This document shows positions 29,184-38,190 of a DNA stretch of 64,000 nt, in pieces. The notes below the pieces were generated by a model. It searched no databases. It saw only the letters and a list, made by a program, of their open reading frames with translations, and had not been told where the DNA came from. The position numbers and the translations under genes are program-made. The stretch lies in NCBI GenBank assembly GCA_903832735.1, contig CAILCO010000069.1, positions 1 to 64,000 on the forward strand. Reading direction: 5' to 3'. The DNA comes from an uncultured Sterolibacterium sp. Its GTDB lineage: Bacteria; Pseudomonadota; Gammaproteobacteria; Burkholderiales; Rhodocyclaceae. The stretch's first letter is position 1; each line of letters starts with the position of its first letter.

Positions 29184-29921
29184 ATGCACTTCATGAAAAA
29201 AACTGCAATAGGTGCAACCGCTGTTGCTGCCGTTTTGTTTTCGCAGGGGAGTATGGCGCTGCAAGCTGGCGATAATATCGTTTATGTCGGCGGCGCTTAT
29301 CTCTCGCCCAGTTCGTCAATTGGCAAACTGACCAGCACGGGGACTTGTGCTGTCGCGCTATGTGTCGGACCTGGCGCTCTAAATTTCAATCAAGCGACTG
29401 CGGGTGCCACAGCGACGGTACAAAATGCTTCGACTTTCATCGTAACGGGATTCCATATGTTTACCGACAACATTGGAGCCGAACTGACGGTGGGTGTTCC
29501 CGTAAAGATGAAAGTTGACATGAGCCTTCCGGTGCTCGGCACATCTATCACTAGTGCTGCTCAGACCAAGGCTTCATTCCCTTCGCTTGTTGCCAAATAT
29601 GTATTCAACAAGCCTTCCGATGCATTCAGGCCTTATGTCGGCCTGGGCATCAACTACCTTTATTTCAGCGGTACATCCGCAAACAGCAGCGCACTCGTTC
29701 AGGCGCTGGCAGGAACCTCGCAAAGTCTTTCCTCCTCGTGGAACCCCGTTTTCAATGCGGGCGGCATCTATAGCCTGAACGATCGCTGGTCCGTGAATGT
29801 AGGCATCAGCTACGTGCCCATGAAAACCAATGCCACGTTTGTGGGATCCGGAACAACGACGACCGGAAAGTTGACGATCAATCCCACCGACGTCACGATC
29901 AAGTTGGGCTACAAGTTCTAA
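29184..29921 (+). CDS. ompW: OmpW family outer-membrane protein
   Basis: A 245-residue protein with a Sec signal peptide (MKKTAIGATAVAAVLF; cleavage near Ala26) and an eight-strand barrel pattern ending in LGYKF. The YVGGAYLSPSSS start, the DNIGAELTVGVP strand, the RPYVGLGINY strand and the final VTIKLGYKF are OmpW hallmarks. Family members form narrow channels for hydrophobic molecules. A strong AGGAGG ribosome site precedes the start at ATG 29184; ATG 29193 is an alternative. A hairpin terminator follows. The gene is AT-richer than its neighbours. Confidence 0.92.
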   Translation: MHFMKKTAIGATAVAAVLFSQGSMALQAGDNIVYVGGAYLSPSSSIGKLTSTGTCAVALCVGPGALNFNQATAGATATVQNASTFIVTGFHMFTDNIGAELTVGVPVKMKVDMSLPVLGTSITSAAQTKASFPSLVAKYVFNKPSDAFRPYVGLGINYLYFSGTSANSSALVQALAGTSQSLSSSWNPVFNAGGIYSLNDRWSVNVGISYVPMKTNATFVGSGTTTTGKLTINPTDVTIKLGYKF

Positions 29922-29945
29922 AGACGGCGCTTCCCGGTTGTTGCT

Positions 29946-29978
29946 AGGGCTGTTGGGACCATGTTCCAACAGCCCTTT
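29946..29978. terminator. Bidirectional hairpin terminator between ompW and apaG
   Basis: GGGCTGTTGG (29947-29956) pairs perfectly with CCAACAGCCC (29966-29975), with a short loop and a small T run (CCCTTTA) on the plus side. It can serve ompW and, in reverse, the convergent apaG. Confidence 0.8.
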
Positions 29979-29983
29979 ACGTT

Positions 29984-30367
29984 TCAGTGCAGCACTCGCG
30001 GCATAGCCATCACGAATTCGGCAATCGGCGCATCGAAGGCGTGGCCGTCATCGGCCACCATCTGATAGCTGCCCTTCATCGTGCCCACCGGGGTGGTCAG
30101 GGCGCAACCGCTGGTATATTCGAAGTGCTGGCCCGGTTCGAGCAGCGGCTGGTGGCCGACGACACCGAGCCCGCGCACTTCCTGCACGCCGCCATCGGCA
30201 TCGGTGATCACCCAGTGGCGGCTGATCAGTTGCGCCGCGACGGTGCCGGTGTTGCTGATGTCGATGGTATAGGCGAAGACGTAGCGCCCCGCCGCAGGAT
30301 CGGACTGGTCGGACAGATATTGTGTAGCGACCTCGACCCGGATTTCGTATTTTTTGCTTTCAGCCAT
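29984..30367 (-). CDS. apaG: ApaG family protein
   Basis: A 127-residue single-domain ApaG protein with an immunoglobulin-like fold of unknown biochemical role, linked to Co2+ resistance and to ApaH in enterobacteria. The [21 protein letters not shown] and [10 protein letters not shown] segments are the family signatures. ATG 30367 is the normal start. It is divergent from rpe, as in many betaproteobacteria, and convergent with ompW. Confidence 0.95.
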   Translation of the reverse strand: MAESKKYEIRVEVATQYLSDQSDPAAGRYVFAYTIDISNTGTVAAQLISRHWVITDADGGVQEVRGLGVVGHQPLLEPGQHFEYTSGCALTTPVGTMKGSYQMVADDGHAFDAPIAEFVMAMPRVLH

Positions 30368-30448
30368 CCCGCCATTGCACACGAAAAGGCGGACCATAGC
30401 AACCCGGAAGCCGATAAAATCCCGCCCATCCCATCGTTGGAGTCCGCC

Positions 30449-31144
30449 ATGCCTCGCTACAGAATCGCTCCCAGCCTCCTGTCCGCCAATTTCGCCAGGC
30501 TGGGCGAGGAAGTCGCCGACGTCATCGGATCCGGGGCCGACTGGATCCACTTCGACGTCATGGACAACCATTACGTGCCCAACCTGACCATCGGCCCACT
30601 GGTCTGCGAGGCGATCAGGCCGCTGACCCAGGCCGCGATCGACGTGCATCTGATGGTCAAGCCCGTTGATAGGATCATTCCCGATTTCGCCAGGGCCGGG
30701 GCCAACATCATCACCTTCCATCCGGAAGCTTCCGAACATGTCGACCGCTCGCTCTCCCTGATCCGCGAATCGGGCTGCCAGGCCGGCCTGGTATTCAACC
30801 CGGCGACGCCGCTGGCCTTGATGGATCACGTCATGGACAAGCTCGATATCGTGCTGCTGATGTCGGTCAACCCCGGCTTCGGCGGCCAGAAGTTCATTCC
30901 GGAGACGCTCCACAAGCTCCGTCTGGCACGGGCCAGGATAGACGCGTACCGGGAGAAGAGCGGACGCGACATCCTGCTCGAGGTCGACGGCGGCGTGAAG
31001 GCGGACAACATCGCCGAAATCGCACTGGCCGGCGCCGACACCTTCGTCGCCGGCTCGGCCGTGTTCGGCGCCGCCAGGGACGACGATCCGCATCATTACG
31101 ACAGCATCATCAGTGCGCTGCGCGCTGCGCTGGCAGGGATCTGA
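30449..31144 (+). CDS. rpe: Ribulose-phosphate 3-epimerase
   Basis: A 231-residue TIM-barrel enzyme that interconverts ribulose 5-phosphate and xylulose 5-phosphate. The [10 protein letters not shown] start, [12 protein letters not shown] metal site, DVHLMV segment, [10 protein letters not shown] phosphate loop and LEVDGGV segment are all present. It is the first gene of rpe-gph-trp, with GTTGGAG eight bases before the ATG. The gap to gph is four bases, so the two are cotranscribed. Confidence 0.97.
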   Translation: MPRYRIAPSLLSANFARLGEEVADVIGSGADWIHFDVMDNHYVPNLTIGPLVCEAIRPLTQAAIDVHLMVKPVDRIIPDFARAGANIITFHPEASEHVDRSLSLIRESGCQAGLVFNPATPLALMDHVMDKLDIVLLMSVNPGFGGQKFIPETLHKLRLARARIDAYREKSGRDILLEVDGGVKADNIAEIALAGADTFVAGSAVFGAARDDDPHHYDSIISALRAALAGI

Positions 31145-31148
31145 AAGC

Positions 31149-31841
31149 ATGCGCCAGACTCTGCCGATCCACTCGATCACCCTCGATCTGGACGGCACGC
31201 TGCTCGACACCGTGCCCGACCTGGCCGCGGCGGCCAACGCGATGCTCTCAGAACTGGTTCTGCCGGGACGACCCGAGCAGGAGATCCGCAACTTCGTCGG
31301 CCGCGGCATCGACCACCTGGTGCTGCGCTGCCTCTGCCCAGGCGCGCCGCTGCCGGCCGCGGAACTGGCCCGCGCCGTCGCGATCTACTATCGTCATTAC
31401 GCGCTTGCCAACGGCCGCGCCGCGCGACCCTTTCCCGGGGTCATAAGAGGACTGGATGCCTTCCGCCGCATGAACCTGAAAATGGCCGTCGTCACCAACA
31501 AGGCCAAGGCATTCACCGATCCGCTTCTGGTCGCCACGGGTCTCGCGCCGTACTTCGAATTCGCCGTTTGCGGCGATACCCTGGCGGAAAAAAAGCCGCA
31601 TCCCCTGCCGCTCATCCACGCCTGCGAACGCCTGGGCACGAGACCCGGAAGCAACCTGCACATCGGCGACTCGAAGCATGATGCCGCCGCCGCACGCGCC
31701 GCCGGCTGCCCGGTGTTCTGCGTGCCTTATGGCTATAACGAAGGCGCCGACGTGCGCAAACTCGATTGCGATGCTATAGTTGCGACGCTCGAAGAAGCGG
31801 CCGGCATGATCAGTGTCATCAATGCGGTGGCCGCCGCGTAA
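31149..31841 (+). CDS. gph: Phosphoglycolate phosphatase
   Basis: A 230-residue HAD-superfamily phosphatase that removes phosphate from 2-phosphoglycolate. Motif I is DLDGTLLDT (nucleophile near residue 14), motif II contains VVTNKAK, and motif III/IV is HIGDSKHDAAAA. Size and cap region match bacterial Gph. It lies between rpe and the trp leader, the standard betaproteobacterial order. Confidence 0.93.
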   Translation: MRQTLPIHSITLDLDGTLLDTVPDLAAAANAMLSELVLPGRPEQEIRNFVGRGIDHLVLRCLCPGAPLPAAELARAVAIYYRHYALANGRAARPFPGVIRGLDAFRRMNLKMAVVTNKAKAFTDPLLVATGLAPYFEFAVCGDTLAEKKPHPLPLIHACERLGTRPGSNLHIGDSKHDAAAARAAGCPVFCVPYGYNEGADVRKLDCDAIVATLEEAAGMISVINAVAAA

Positions 31842-31866
31842 CACAAGGCAAGGAAGCTCACTCCAC

Positions 31867-31929
31867 ATGAATCTGCAGACGACGAAGAAAGCCTCTCTCG
31901 AGGCCTGGCCCTGGCGGCCCTGGCGCTGA
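31867..31929 (+). CDS. trpL: trp operon leader peptide
   Basis: A 20-codon ORF between gph and trpE that encodes three tryptophans in its last seven codons (WPWRPWR), ending in TGA at 31927-31929. AAGGAAG lies 10-16 bases before the ATG. A GC-rich hairpin with a T run follows at 31942. A tryptophan-rich leader upstream of an attenuator is the classical arrangement for ribosome-mediated attenuation: a stalled ribosome at the Trp codons would prevent formation of the terminator. Confidence 0.85.
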   Translation: MNLQTTKKASLEAWPWRPWR

Positions 31930-31941
31930 TCTTTCGCCTTG

Positions 31942-31967
31942 GCGCGCAAACCTGCGCGCAGATTTTT
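31942..31967 (+). terminator. trp attenuator (rho-independent terminator)
   Basis: GCGCGCA (31942-31948) pairs with TGCGCGC (31953-31959) around an AACC loop, followed by AGATTTTT. It starts 13 bases after the trpL stop and ends 25 bases before trpE. The alternative antiterminator pairing was not worked out in detail. Confidence 0.78.
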
Positions 31968-31992
31968 CGTCGCAACGCAATGTGGAGTCATC

Positions 31993-33480
31993 ATGAACGA
32001 ATCCGAATTCAACCGGCTGGCCGCAGAGGGCTATAACCGCATCCCGGTCACCCTCGAAACCTTTGCCGACCTCGACACGCCGCTGTCGATCTATCTCAAG
32101 CTCGCCAACGCGCCTTACTCCTACCTGCTCGAATCGGTGCAAGGCGGCGAACGCTTCGGCCGCTACTCGTTCATCGGCCTGGCCGCGACCACGCGCATCG
32201 CCATCTACGGTTCGTCGGTGCTGCTGCTCTCGGGCAACCGCGTGGCCGAGCGGCGGGAACACACCAATCCGATGTCCTTCATCTCGGAATTCATGGCCCG
32301 CTTCAAGGTGCCCGACGTCCAGGGTCTGCCGCGCTTCGCCGGCGGCCTGGTCGGCGCCTTCGGCTACGACACGGTGCGCTATGTTGAAACCCGGCTGGCC
32401 AGGACGGAGAAACAAGACGCTCTGGCCCTTCCCGACATCCTGCTGATGCTCTCCGAAGAGATGGCCATCGTCGACAACCTCTCCGGCAAACTCTCCCTGG
32501 TGGTCTATGCCGAGCCCGGCTTTCCCGGTGCCTGGAAACAGGCGCAGACGCGCCTGAAGGAGTTGCTCGCCAGGCTGCGCGAACCGGCGCAGATTCCCGA
32601 GAGTATTTCTTCGCCTTCCGCTCCCGCCGTCTCGGAATTCGGCGAAGCCGCCTTCAAGGCCGCCGTGCGCCGCGCCAAGGAATACATCGTCGCCGGCGAC
32701 ATCATGCAGGTGGTGCTCTCCCAGCGCATCAGCAAGCCCTTCGCGGCCAGCCCGCTGGCGCTCTACCGGGCGCTGCGCACGCTCAACCCCTCGCCCTACA
32801 TGTTCTATTTCGATTTCGGCGACTTCCATGTCGTCGGCGCCTCGCCCGAGATCCTGGTGCGCCTGGAGGAGGAGACCGGGAAAATGAAGCTTACCCTGCG
32901 CCCCATCGCCGGCACGCGCAGGCGCGGCGCCAGCGTCGAAGAGGACGAGGCGCTGGCCGTGGAACTGCTCGCCGACGAGAAGGAACGCGCGGAACACCTG
33001 ATGCTGCTCGATCTGGGCAGGAACGACGTCGGCCGCGTCGCCAAGACCGGCACGGTCCGGGTCACCGAGCGCTTCGCCATCGAGCGCTACTCCCATGTCA
33101 TGCATATCGTCTCCAACGTCGAAGGCGAATTGAAGGACGACGAGGGTGCGCTGGGAGTGCTCCGCGCCACCTTCCCGGCCGGCACGGTTTCGGGTGCGCC
33201 GAAGGTGCGGGCGATGGAGATCATCGACGAACTGGAGCCGACGAAGCGCGGCATCTATGCCGGCGCGGTCGGCTATCTCGGCTTCAACCGTGACATGGAT
33301 CTGGCCATCGCCATCCGCACCGCCGTGATCAAGGACGGCAGGCTCTACGTCCAGGCGGGCGCGGGTATCGTCGCCGACTCCGATCCCGACGCCGAGTGGA
33401 TCGAGACGCAGAACAAGGCCCGCGCCCTGCTCTCCGCCGCCGAGATGGCCGAGGCCGGCCTCGACACACAGATCGATTGA
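31993..33480 (+). CDS. trpE: Anthranilate synthase component I
   Basis: A 495-residue chorismate-using subunit of anthranilate synthase. The N-terminal tryptophan-binding motif LLESV (near residue 50) suggests feedback inhibition. The C-terminal catalytic half has [31 protein letters not shown], the IVSNVEG block and [16 protein letters not shown] 31993 follows GTGGAGTCATC. Expression should be controlled by the attenuator just upstream. trpG follows after 11 bases. Confidence 0.97.
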   Translation: MNESEFNRLAAEGYNRIPVTLETFADLDTPLSIYLKLANAPYSYLLESVQGGERFGRYSFIGLAATTRIAIYGSSVLLLSGNRVAERREHTNPMSFISEFMARFKVPDVQGLPRFAGGLVGAFGYDTVRYVETRLARTEKQDALALPDILLMLSEEMAIVDNLSGKLSLVVYAEPGFPGAWKQAQTRLKELLARLREPAQIPESISSPSAPAVSEFGEAAFKAAVRRAKEYIVAGDIMQVVLSQRISKPFAASPLALYRALRTLNPSPYMFYFDFGDFHVVGASPEILVRLEEETGKMKLTLRPIAGTRRRGASVEEDEALAVELLADEKERAEHLMLLDLGRNDVGRVAKTGTVRVTERFAIERYSHVMHIVSNVEGELKDDEGALGVLRATFPAGTVSGAPKVRAMEIIDELEPTKRGIYAGAVGYLGFNRDMDLAIAIRTAVIKDGRLYVQAGAGIVADSDPDAEWIETQNKARALLSAAEMAEAGLDTQID

Positions 33481-33491
33481 AAGACGCCATC

Positions 33492-34061
33492 ATGTTGCTG
33501 ATGATCGACAACTACGACTCCTTCACCTACAACCTGGTGCAGTATTTCGGCGAACTGGGCGAATTGGTGCGCGTCTATCGCAACGACGCGATCAGCCTCA
33601 AGGAAATCGCCGCGATGAAGCCCGACCATATCGTCGTCTCGCCCGGCCCCTGCTCTCCCGCCGAGGCGGGCATTTCCGTGGCGGCGATCCGGGAGTTCGC
33701 AGGCGCTATCCCGATACTCGGCGTCTGCCTGGGCCATCAGAGCATCGCCGCGGCTTTCGGCGGCGAGATAGTCCACGCCCGTGCGCTGATGCATGGCAAG
33801 ACCTCGGCGATCCATCACGAGGGCGGCGGCGTGTTCCGCAATCTGCCCGATCCCTTCACCGCGACCCGCTACCACTCGCTGGCCATTTCCCGAGAGCACC
33901 TGCCTGCCTGCCTGAATATCACCGCCTGGACCGAGGACGGCGAGATCATGGGCGTGCGTCACCGCGAATACCGGCTCGAGGGCGTGCAGTTCCATCCCGA
34001 GTCCATACTCAGCGAGCACGGCCACCTGCTCCTGAAAAACTTTCTGAGGGTCGAGCCATGA
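33492..34061 (+). CDS. trpG: Anthranilate synthase component II (glutamine amidotransferase)
   Basis: A 189-residue class I glutamine amidotransferase that supplies ammonia to TrpE, and possibly also to 4-amino-4-deoxychorismate synthase. The nucleophile is Cys79 in GVCLGHQ, and the catalytic His-Glu pair is in [11 protein letters not shown]. The N-terminus [15 protein letters not shown] is typical. The stop codon overlaps the trpD start (ATGA). Confidence 0.97.
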   Translation: MLLMIDNYDSFTYNLVQYFGELGELVRVYRNDAISLKEIAAMKPDHIVVSPGPCSPAEAGISVAAIREFAGAIPILGVCLGHQSIAAAFGGEIVHARALMHGKTSAIHHEGGGVFRNLPDPFTATRYHSLAISREHLPACLNITAWTEDGEIMGVRHREYRLEGVQFHPESILSEHGHLLLKNFLRVEP

Positions 34062-35107
34062 TCACCGCCCAGCAGGCACTACAGCGCACCATCGAGCACC
34101 GCGAGATTTTTCATGACGAGATGCTGCATCTGATGCGGCAGATCATGCAGGGCGAAGTTTCGCCGCTGATGGTGGCGGCGATCCTCACCGGCCTGCGCGT
34201 GAAGAAGGAAACCATAGGCGAAATTTCCGCCGCCGCGCAAGTGATGCGCGAACTGTCCACCAAGGTCGAGGTAGCGGTAGAGGGCGGCGGCGAAGCAGTG
34301 CACCGGAACTTCGTGGATATCGTCGGCACGGGCGGCGATGGCGCCCAGACCTTCAACATCTCGACCGCCTCGATGTTCGTCGCCGCGGCGGCCGGCGCGA
34401 AAGTCGCCAAGCACGGCAACCGCAGCGTCTCCTCGAGTTCCGGCAGCGCCGATGTACTCGAAGCCCTGGGTGCGAACATCATGCTCAGCCCGCAACAGGT
34501 CGCCGAATCGATAGCCGCGACCGGCATCGGCTTCATGTTCGCGCCCAGCCACCACCAGGCGATGAAGAACGTCGCGCCGGTGCGTCGCGAGATGGGCGTG
34601 CGAACCATCTTCAACATTCTCGGCCCGCTGACCAATCCCGCCGGCGCACCGAATACCCTGATGGGGGTCTTCCACCCCGACCTGGTCGGCATCCTGGTCC
34701 GCGTCATGGAGCGTCTCGGCGCCCATCATGTGCTGGTAGTCTGGGGCAAGGACGGCATGGACGAGATCTCGCTGGGGGCCACGACCATGGTCGGCGAACT
34801 GAAGGACGGCAAGATCAGCGAGTACGAAATCCATCCCGAGGACTTCGGCATGCAGATGATGTCGAACCGCGGCCTGCGTGTCGCCGGCATCGCGGAATCG
34901 AAGGAGATGGTGATCGAGGCACTGGCTAACCATGAAGGCACGCCGCGCGAGATCGTCGTCCTGAATGCCGGCGCGGCTCTCTACGCCGCCAACCTCGCCG
35001 ACTCCATAGCCGCAGGCATCAGGTCCGCCCGGGAAGCCATCAGGAGCGGTGCGGCGCGGGCCAAGCTGGACGAATTCGTGACCTACACGCAGCGCTTCAA
35101 GAACTGA
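34058..35107 (+). CDS. trpD: Anthranilate phosphoribosyltransferase
   Basis: A 349-residue enzyme that joins anthranilate to PRPP. The glycine-rich PRPP loop [18 protein letters not shown] (near residues 87-104), the [21 protein letters not shown] block and the [12 protein letters not shown] motif are intact. It overlaps trpG by four bases. Downstream, instead of trpC directly, lies a 670-base repeat/GxxExxY cassette. Confidence 0.98.
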   Translation: MITAQQALQRTIEHREIFHDEMLHLMRQIMQGEVSPLMVAAILTGLRVKKETIGEISAAAQVMRELSTKVEVAVEGGGEAVHRNFVDIVGTGGDGAQTFNISTASMFVAAAAGAKVAKHGNRSVSSSSGSADVLEALGANIMLSPQQVAESIAATGIGFMFAPSHHQAMKNVAPVRREMGVRTIFNILGPLTNPAGAPNTLMGVFHPDLVGILVRVMERLGAHHVLVVWGKDGMDEISLGATTMVGELKDGKISEYEIHPEDFGMQMMSNRGLRVAGIAESKEMVIEALANHEGTPREIVVLNAGAALYAANLADSIAAGIRSAREAIRSGAARAKLDEFVTYTQRFKN

Positions 35108-35115
35108 AGCATATT

Positions 35116-35214
35116 TACCACCAAGGACACCAAGAACACCAAGAGAGGCAAAGTCAAAATCTTGAAAATTATTTTCTTGAATTTCGGTTTTCTTGGTGTC
35201 CTTGGTGGTGATAA
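35116..35214 (+). repeat. Dispersed palindromic repeat, copy 2 (left flank of the GxxExxY gene)
   Basis: It begins eight bases after trpD. The left arm TACCACCAAGGACACCAAG and right arm CTTGGTGTCCTTGGTGGT are complementary. The spacer GTCAAAATCTTGAAA...TTCTTGAATTTCGGTTTT is nearly the same as in copy 3, in the same orientation. The sequence after the right arm (GATAACAGGGTTTGAAAC) is also shared with copy 3. Confidence 0.92.
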
Positions 35215-35250
35215 CAGGGTTTGAAACACCATCGCCTAGGAAAACAGGAA

Positions 35251-35640
35251 ATGCGTCAAGAGATCGATGCCGATACAGATGCCTTGGCGCGAGAGGTGGT
35301 GGATGCCGCAATCAAAGTCCACAAGACACTGGGGCCAGGCTTGCTCGAATCGGTCTATGAAGCCTGCCTGGCTCACGAACTCAAATCGCGAAACCTAGCC
35401 TTCGAAACTCAAATTTCCTTGCCTATCGTTTACCAGGACATCAGGCTCGATACCGGCTTGCGTCTGGACATGGTGGTAGCGAAACGCCTCATCGTGGAAT
35501 TGAAGGCAGTCGAAACCCTGCTGCCGATTCACGAATCGCAACTTATTACCTACCTGAAGCTATCCGGTTTGCGCCTCGGCATGCTGATCAATTTCAACGT
35601 CCGCCTGCTGCGCGACGGAATCAAGCGAATAGCCTACTAA
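35251..35640 (+). CDS. GxxExxY family protein (PD-(D/E)XK nuclease-like fold)
   Basis: A 129-residue protein. The defining motif is GLLESVY (Gly30, Glu33, Tyr36). A PD-(D/E)XK-like core follows: Asp73 in RLDMVV, then Glu83 and Lys85 in VELKAVE, with a downstream QLITYLKL helix. This matches the small GxxExxY/PDDEXK_3 family, whose function is unknown. ATG 35251 gives a family-like N-terminus; TTG 35221 is an upstream alternative lying at the edge of the repeat. The gene is flanked on both sides by copies of one palindromic repeat and interrupts the trpD-trpC junction, which suggests a mobile or selfish cassette. Confidence 0.88.
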   Translation: MRQEIDADTDALAREVVDAAIKVHKTLGPGLLESVYEACLAHELKSRNLAFETQISLPIVYQDIRLDTGLRLDMVVAKRLIVELKAVETLLPIHESQLITYLKLSGLRLGMLINFNVRLLRDGIKRIAY

Positions 35641-35655
35641 CCAAAAAAATCATTT

Positions 35656-35764
35656 TCACCACCAAGAACACCAAGGACACCAAAAGATGCAACGTCAAAA
35701 TCTAAAAGGGCATGTTCTTGAATTTCGGCTTTCTTGGTGTCCTTGGTGTCCTTGGTGGTGATAA
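35656..35764 (+). repeat. Dispersed palindromic repeat, copy 3 (right flank of the GxxExxY gene)
   Basis: It begins 15 bases after the GxxExxY stop and ends 13 bases before trpC. The arms are ACCACCAAGAACACCAAGGA and its near-complement on the right. The spacer TCAAAATCTAAAAG...TTCTTGAATTTCGGCTTT aligns with copies 2 and 4. It has one more TTGGTGTCC unit in the right arm than copy 2. Confidence 0.92.
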
Positions 35765-35777
35765 AAGGGTCTTAAAC

Positions 35778-36569
35778 ATGTCCGACATCCTGAAAAAAAT
35801 TCTCGCCGTGAAGCGCGAGGAAGTGGCCGCAGCCATGGCCTTGGTACCGCTCGCCCAACTCCGCCTCGAAGCGGAACAGCAATTGCCGGCGCGCGATTTC
35901 GTCGCCGCGATACGGGCCAGGATCGCCACCGGCCTGCCCGCCGTGATCGCCGAGATCAAGCAGGCCAGTCCATCGAAGGGCATGCTGCGCACGGACTTCG
36001 ATCCGGCGGCGATCGCCGCCGATTACCAGCGACACGGCGCGGCCTGCCTCTCGGTGCTGACCGACCGGCAGTTCTTCAAGGGCGCGCCGGAATACCTGCA
36101 ACAGGCCCGCGCCGCCTGCCGCCTGCCGGTACTGCGCAAGGATTTCCTGGTGGACGTCTACCAGGTCTATGAGGCCCGGGCCATGGGCGCCGATTGCATC
36201 CTGCTGATCGCGGCCGCCTTGCCGCTGGCAGCGATGCGCGAGATGGCGGCGATCGCCGCGAACCTGGGCATGGCTGTGCTGGTCGAGGCCCACGACGGCG
36301 CCGAAGTCGACCTCGCCCTGCAACTCGACACGCCGCTCCTGGGCATCAACAACCGCGACCTCAAGACCTTCGAGGTCAGCCTCGCCACCACGGTGGACCA
36401 GTTGCCGCGCATCCCGGATACGCGCATCGTGGTCACCGAATCGGGCATCCTCGGCACCGCGGACGTCGCCCTGCTGCGCGCCGCCGGCGTCTCCGCCTTC
36501 CTCGTCGGCGAAGCCTTCATGCGCGCACGTTCACCGGGAGTGGAACTCTCGCGCCTGTTCTGTTGTTAA
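35778..36569 (+). CDS. trpC: Indole-3-glycerol phosphate synthase
   Basis: A 263-residue TIM-barrel enzyme of tryptophan synthesis. It starts [15 protein letters not shown] and contains [46 protein letters not shown] and VTESGI, covering the catalytic Lys and Glu residues. ATG 35778 gives the usual N-terminus; the frame also runs open back through the repeat, which is not coding. trpC is separated from trpD by the repeat/GxxExxY cassette but remains co-directional. Confidence 0.97.
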   Translation: MSDILKKILAVKREEVAAAMALVPLAQLRLEAEQQLPARDFVAAIRARIATGLPAVIAEIKQASPSKGMLRTDFDPAAIAADYQRHGAACLSVLTDRQFFKGAPEYLQQARAACRLPVLRKDFLVDVYQVYEARAMGADCILLIAAALPLAAMREMAAIAANLGMAVLVEAHDGAEVDLALQLDTPLLGINNRDLKTFEVSLATTVDQLPRIPDTRIVVTESGILGTADVALLRAAGVSAFLVGEAFMRARSPGVELSRLFCC

Positions 36570-36734
36570 AAAACAACAGCGCATCGCGCGCAGGCCATAA
36601 ATAGTCACTTTCTCCTTGCCCCGACTGCTCTGCGAAGGGCAAACTGCCCGCAGCTTCACTAAGGAAGCGAGAAGCGCGGAGGCAGTTGCGAACACGCCAA
36701 CCACGTTAAGTAATCCAGTAACAAGGCTAGAGTC

Positions 36735-36776
36735 ATGCGTCAACGCGTAAAGGCATCAATGCGTCAATGCGTAAAA
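36735..36776 (+). repeat. Short direct repeats ATGCGTCAA-GCGTAAA upstream of porin
   Basis: The 246-base gap between trpC and the porin gene holds two imperfect copies of ATGCGTCAACGCGTAAA (second copy ATGCGTCAATGCGTAAA) about 23 bases apart. No gene is supported here. The role is unknown; it may be a dispersed micro-repeat or a regulator site. Confidence 0.5.
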
Positions 36777-36815
36777 TTGAGTCCGCACTCTTCACCCACT
36801 AGGAGATACACAAAC

Positions 36816-38066
36816 ATGCAAAAGAAACTGATCGCTCTGGCAGTTGCCGGCCTCGTGTCCGGCGGCGCCTTCGCCCAGGCATCGAACGTCACCATCTACG
36901 GCCGCGCCAACCTCGTGCTGGACAACTACGCCGCCACCGGTTCGGTAACTGGTCCTGCCGCCGACTACGCTGGCCGCACCCGTATCGTTGACAGCTCGTC
37001 GCGTATCGGCTTCAAGGGTACCGAGGCTTTGGGCAACGGCCTGCAGATGAACTGGCAGTGCGAGTCGCAGGTGAACATGAACCAGGGCGGCACCAACGGC
37101 ATGAACGGCTCCGTCGGGAACTCTTCCGTCGGTCTGTGCGGTCGCCAGTCCTACGCCGGCCTGTCGGGCGGTTGGGGCGAATTCCGCCTGGGTCGCCAGG
37201 AAGTTTATTGGACCGACGGCCGCATCAACGACATCGGCGCCAACGAACTGGCCACCAACGGCGGCATAGCCACCGGTGGCGGCGGCATCGTAGGCGGCGT
37301 CTATTCGCGCACCTCCAACGTCCTGTCCTACTTCACCCCGACCATGTCCGGCTTCCAGGGCGGTCTGCTCTATGTCGCCGGCGCCGAAGCCGCTCAGCAA
37401 GGCACAGCCGCCAATGGCAAGGGCTATTCCTTCGTGTTGAACTACAACAACGGCCCGATCGCCGTCAAGTACGACTGGGCCAAGTCCTACGGTCAGAATG
37501 CTGCCGGCAACCTGTCGACACCTGTCACGGGTCAGCCGCAGAACACCGGCTCCAAGCTGGCGATGGCTTACTTCTACCAGGGTGAAAGCAAGGTCGGTCT
37601 GGTTCTGGTCAGCGAGCAAAATGCCAATGGCGCTGCCCTCGCTGGACTGACCGCCGTCAGTGGTGCTCAAACCGGAACCCTCGTTCTTGGCAATACCCTG
37701 AAGCAGAACAGCTGGGACTTGAGCTGGGAACATTACTGGGGTAGCGGCAACTTCCAGTCCATCGTGGAATACGGCAAGTCTTCCAACGCCAGCCTGTCCC
37801 AAGGCGGCGGCGCCTCGCTCGGTACCATGGACACAAGCCAGACCAATGCCAAGCAGTTCACTATTGCCGGCAAGTACTTCTTCTCCAAGCGTACCGCGAT
37901 GTACCTGACCACGGAGAAGATCACCAACGGCATGAATAACTGGCAAGACTTCTCCAACGGTGGCTACTCCGCATCCGCCGAGCAAGCTGCCGGCACGGGC
38001 CTGAGCGTTATCAGCCGTGGCGTCCAGGTCAAGGTCACCGCCTTGGGTCTGATCCACAACTTCTGA
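36816..38066 (+). CDS. Gram-negative trimeric porin (Burkholderia type)
   Basis: A 416-residue outer-membrane porin. The signal peptide MQKKLIALAVAGLVSGGAFA is followed by QASNVTIYGRANLVLD, the usual first strand. The SSRIGFKGTEALGNGLQMNWQCE segment, the AGLSGGWGEFRLGRQ loop and the terminal Phe (LGLIHNF) are typical of 16-strand porins of beta-proteobacteria. AGGAG lies ten bases before ATG 36816. Codon use looks highly biased, as expected for an abundant protein, and a strong terminator follows. Confidence 0.95.
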   Translation: MQKKLIALAVAGLVSGGAFAQASNVTIYGRANLVLDNYAATGSVTGPAADYAGRTRIVDSSSRIGFKGTEALGNGLQMNWQCESQVNMNQGGTNGMNGSVGNSSVGLCGRQSYAGLSGGWGEFRLGRQEVYWTDGRINDIGANELATNGGIATGGGGIVGGVYSRTSNVLSYFTPTMSGFQGGLLYVAGAEAAQQGTAANGKGYSFVLNYNNGPIAVKYDWAKSYGQNAAGNLSTPVTGQPQNTGSKLAMAYFYQGESKVGLVLVSEQNANGAALAGLTAVSGAQTGTLVLGNTLKQNSWDLSWEHYWGSGNFQSIVEYGKSSNASLSQGGGASLGTMDTSQTNAKQFTIAGKYFFSKRTAMYLTTEKITNGMNNWQDFSNGGYSASAEQAAGTGLSVISRGVQVKVTALGLIHNF

Positions 38067-38104
38067 TCCGGCTTGATCTATTAAGTCATTCAGCAAGTTC
38101 TAAG

Positions 38105-38133
38105 AAGGCCACCCTCCGGGGTGGCCTTTTTTT
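38105..38133 (+). terminator. Rho-independent terminator after porin
   Basis: GGCCACCC (38107-38114) pairs with GGGTGGCC (38119-38126) around a TCCG loop and is followed by seven T residues. It lies about 40 bases after the porin stop. Confidence 0.93.
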
Positions 38134-38190
38134 CGTCACTTTCTCGGGCACTGGCACAGCCCCGCAGCATGCCGTAGTATCGTCATTCCT

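Noticed and set aside
35116..35764. CRISPR-like array of ACCAAGGAC units
   Set aside because: The units are contiguous or palindromic arms with no regular unique spacers, and no cas gene is near; it is a dispersed palindrome family.
35712..35777. N-terminal extension of TrpC through repeat copy 3
   Set aside because: The frame is open but the residues are repeat-encoded ([12 protein letters not shown]), and ATG 35778 gives the normal TrpC start.
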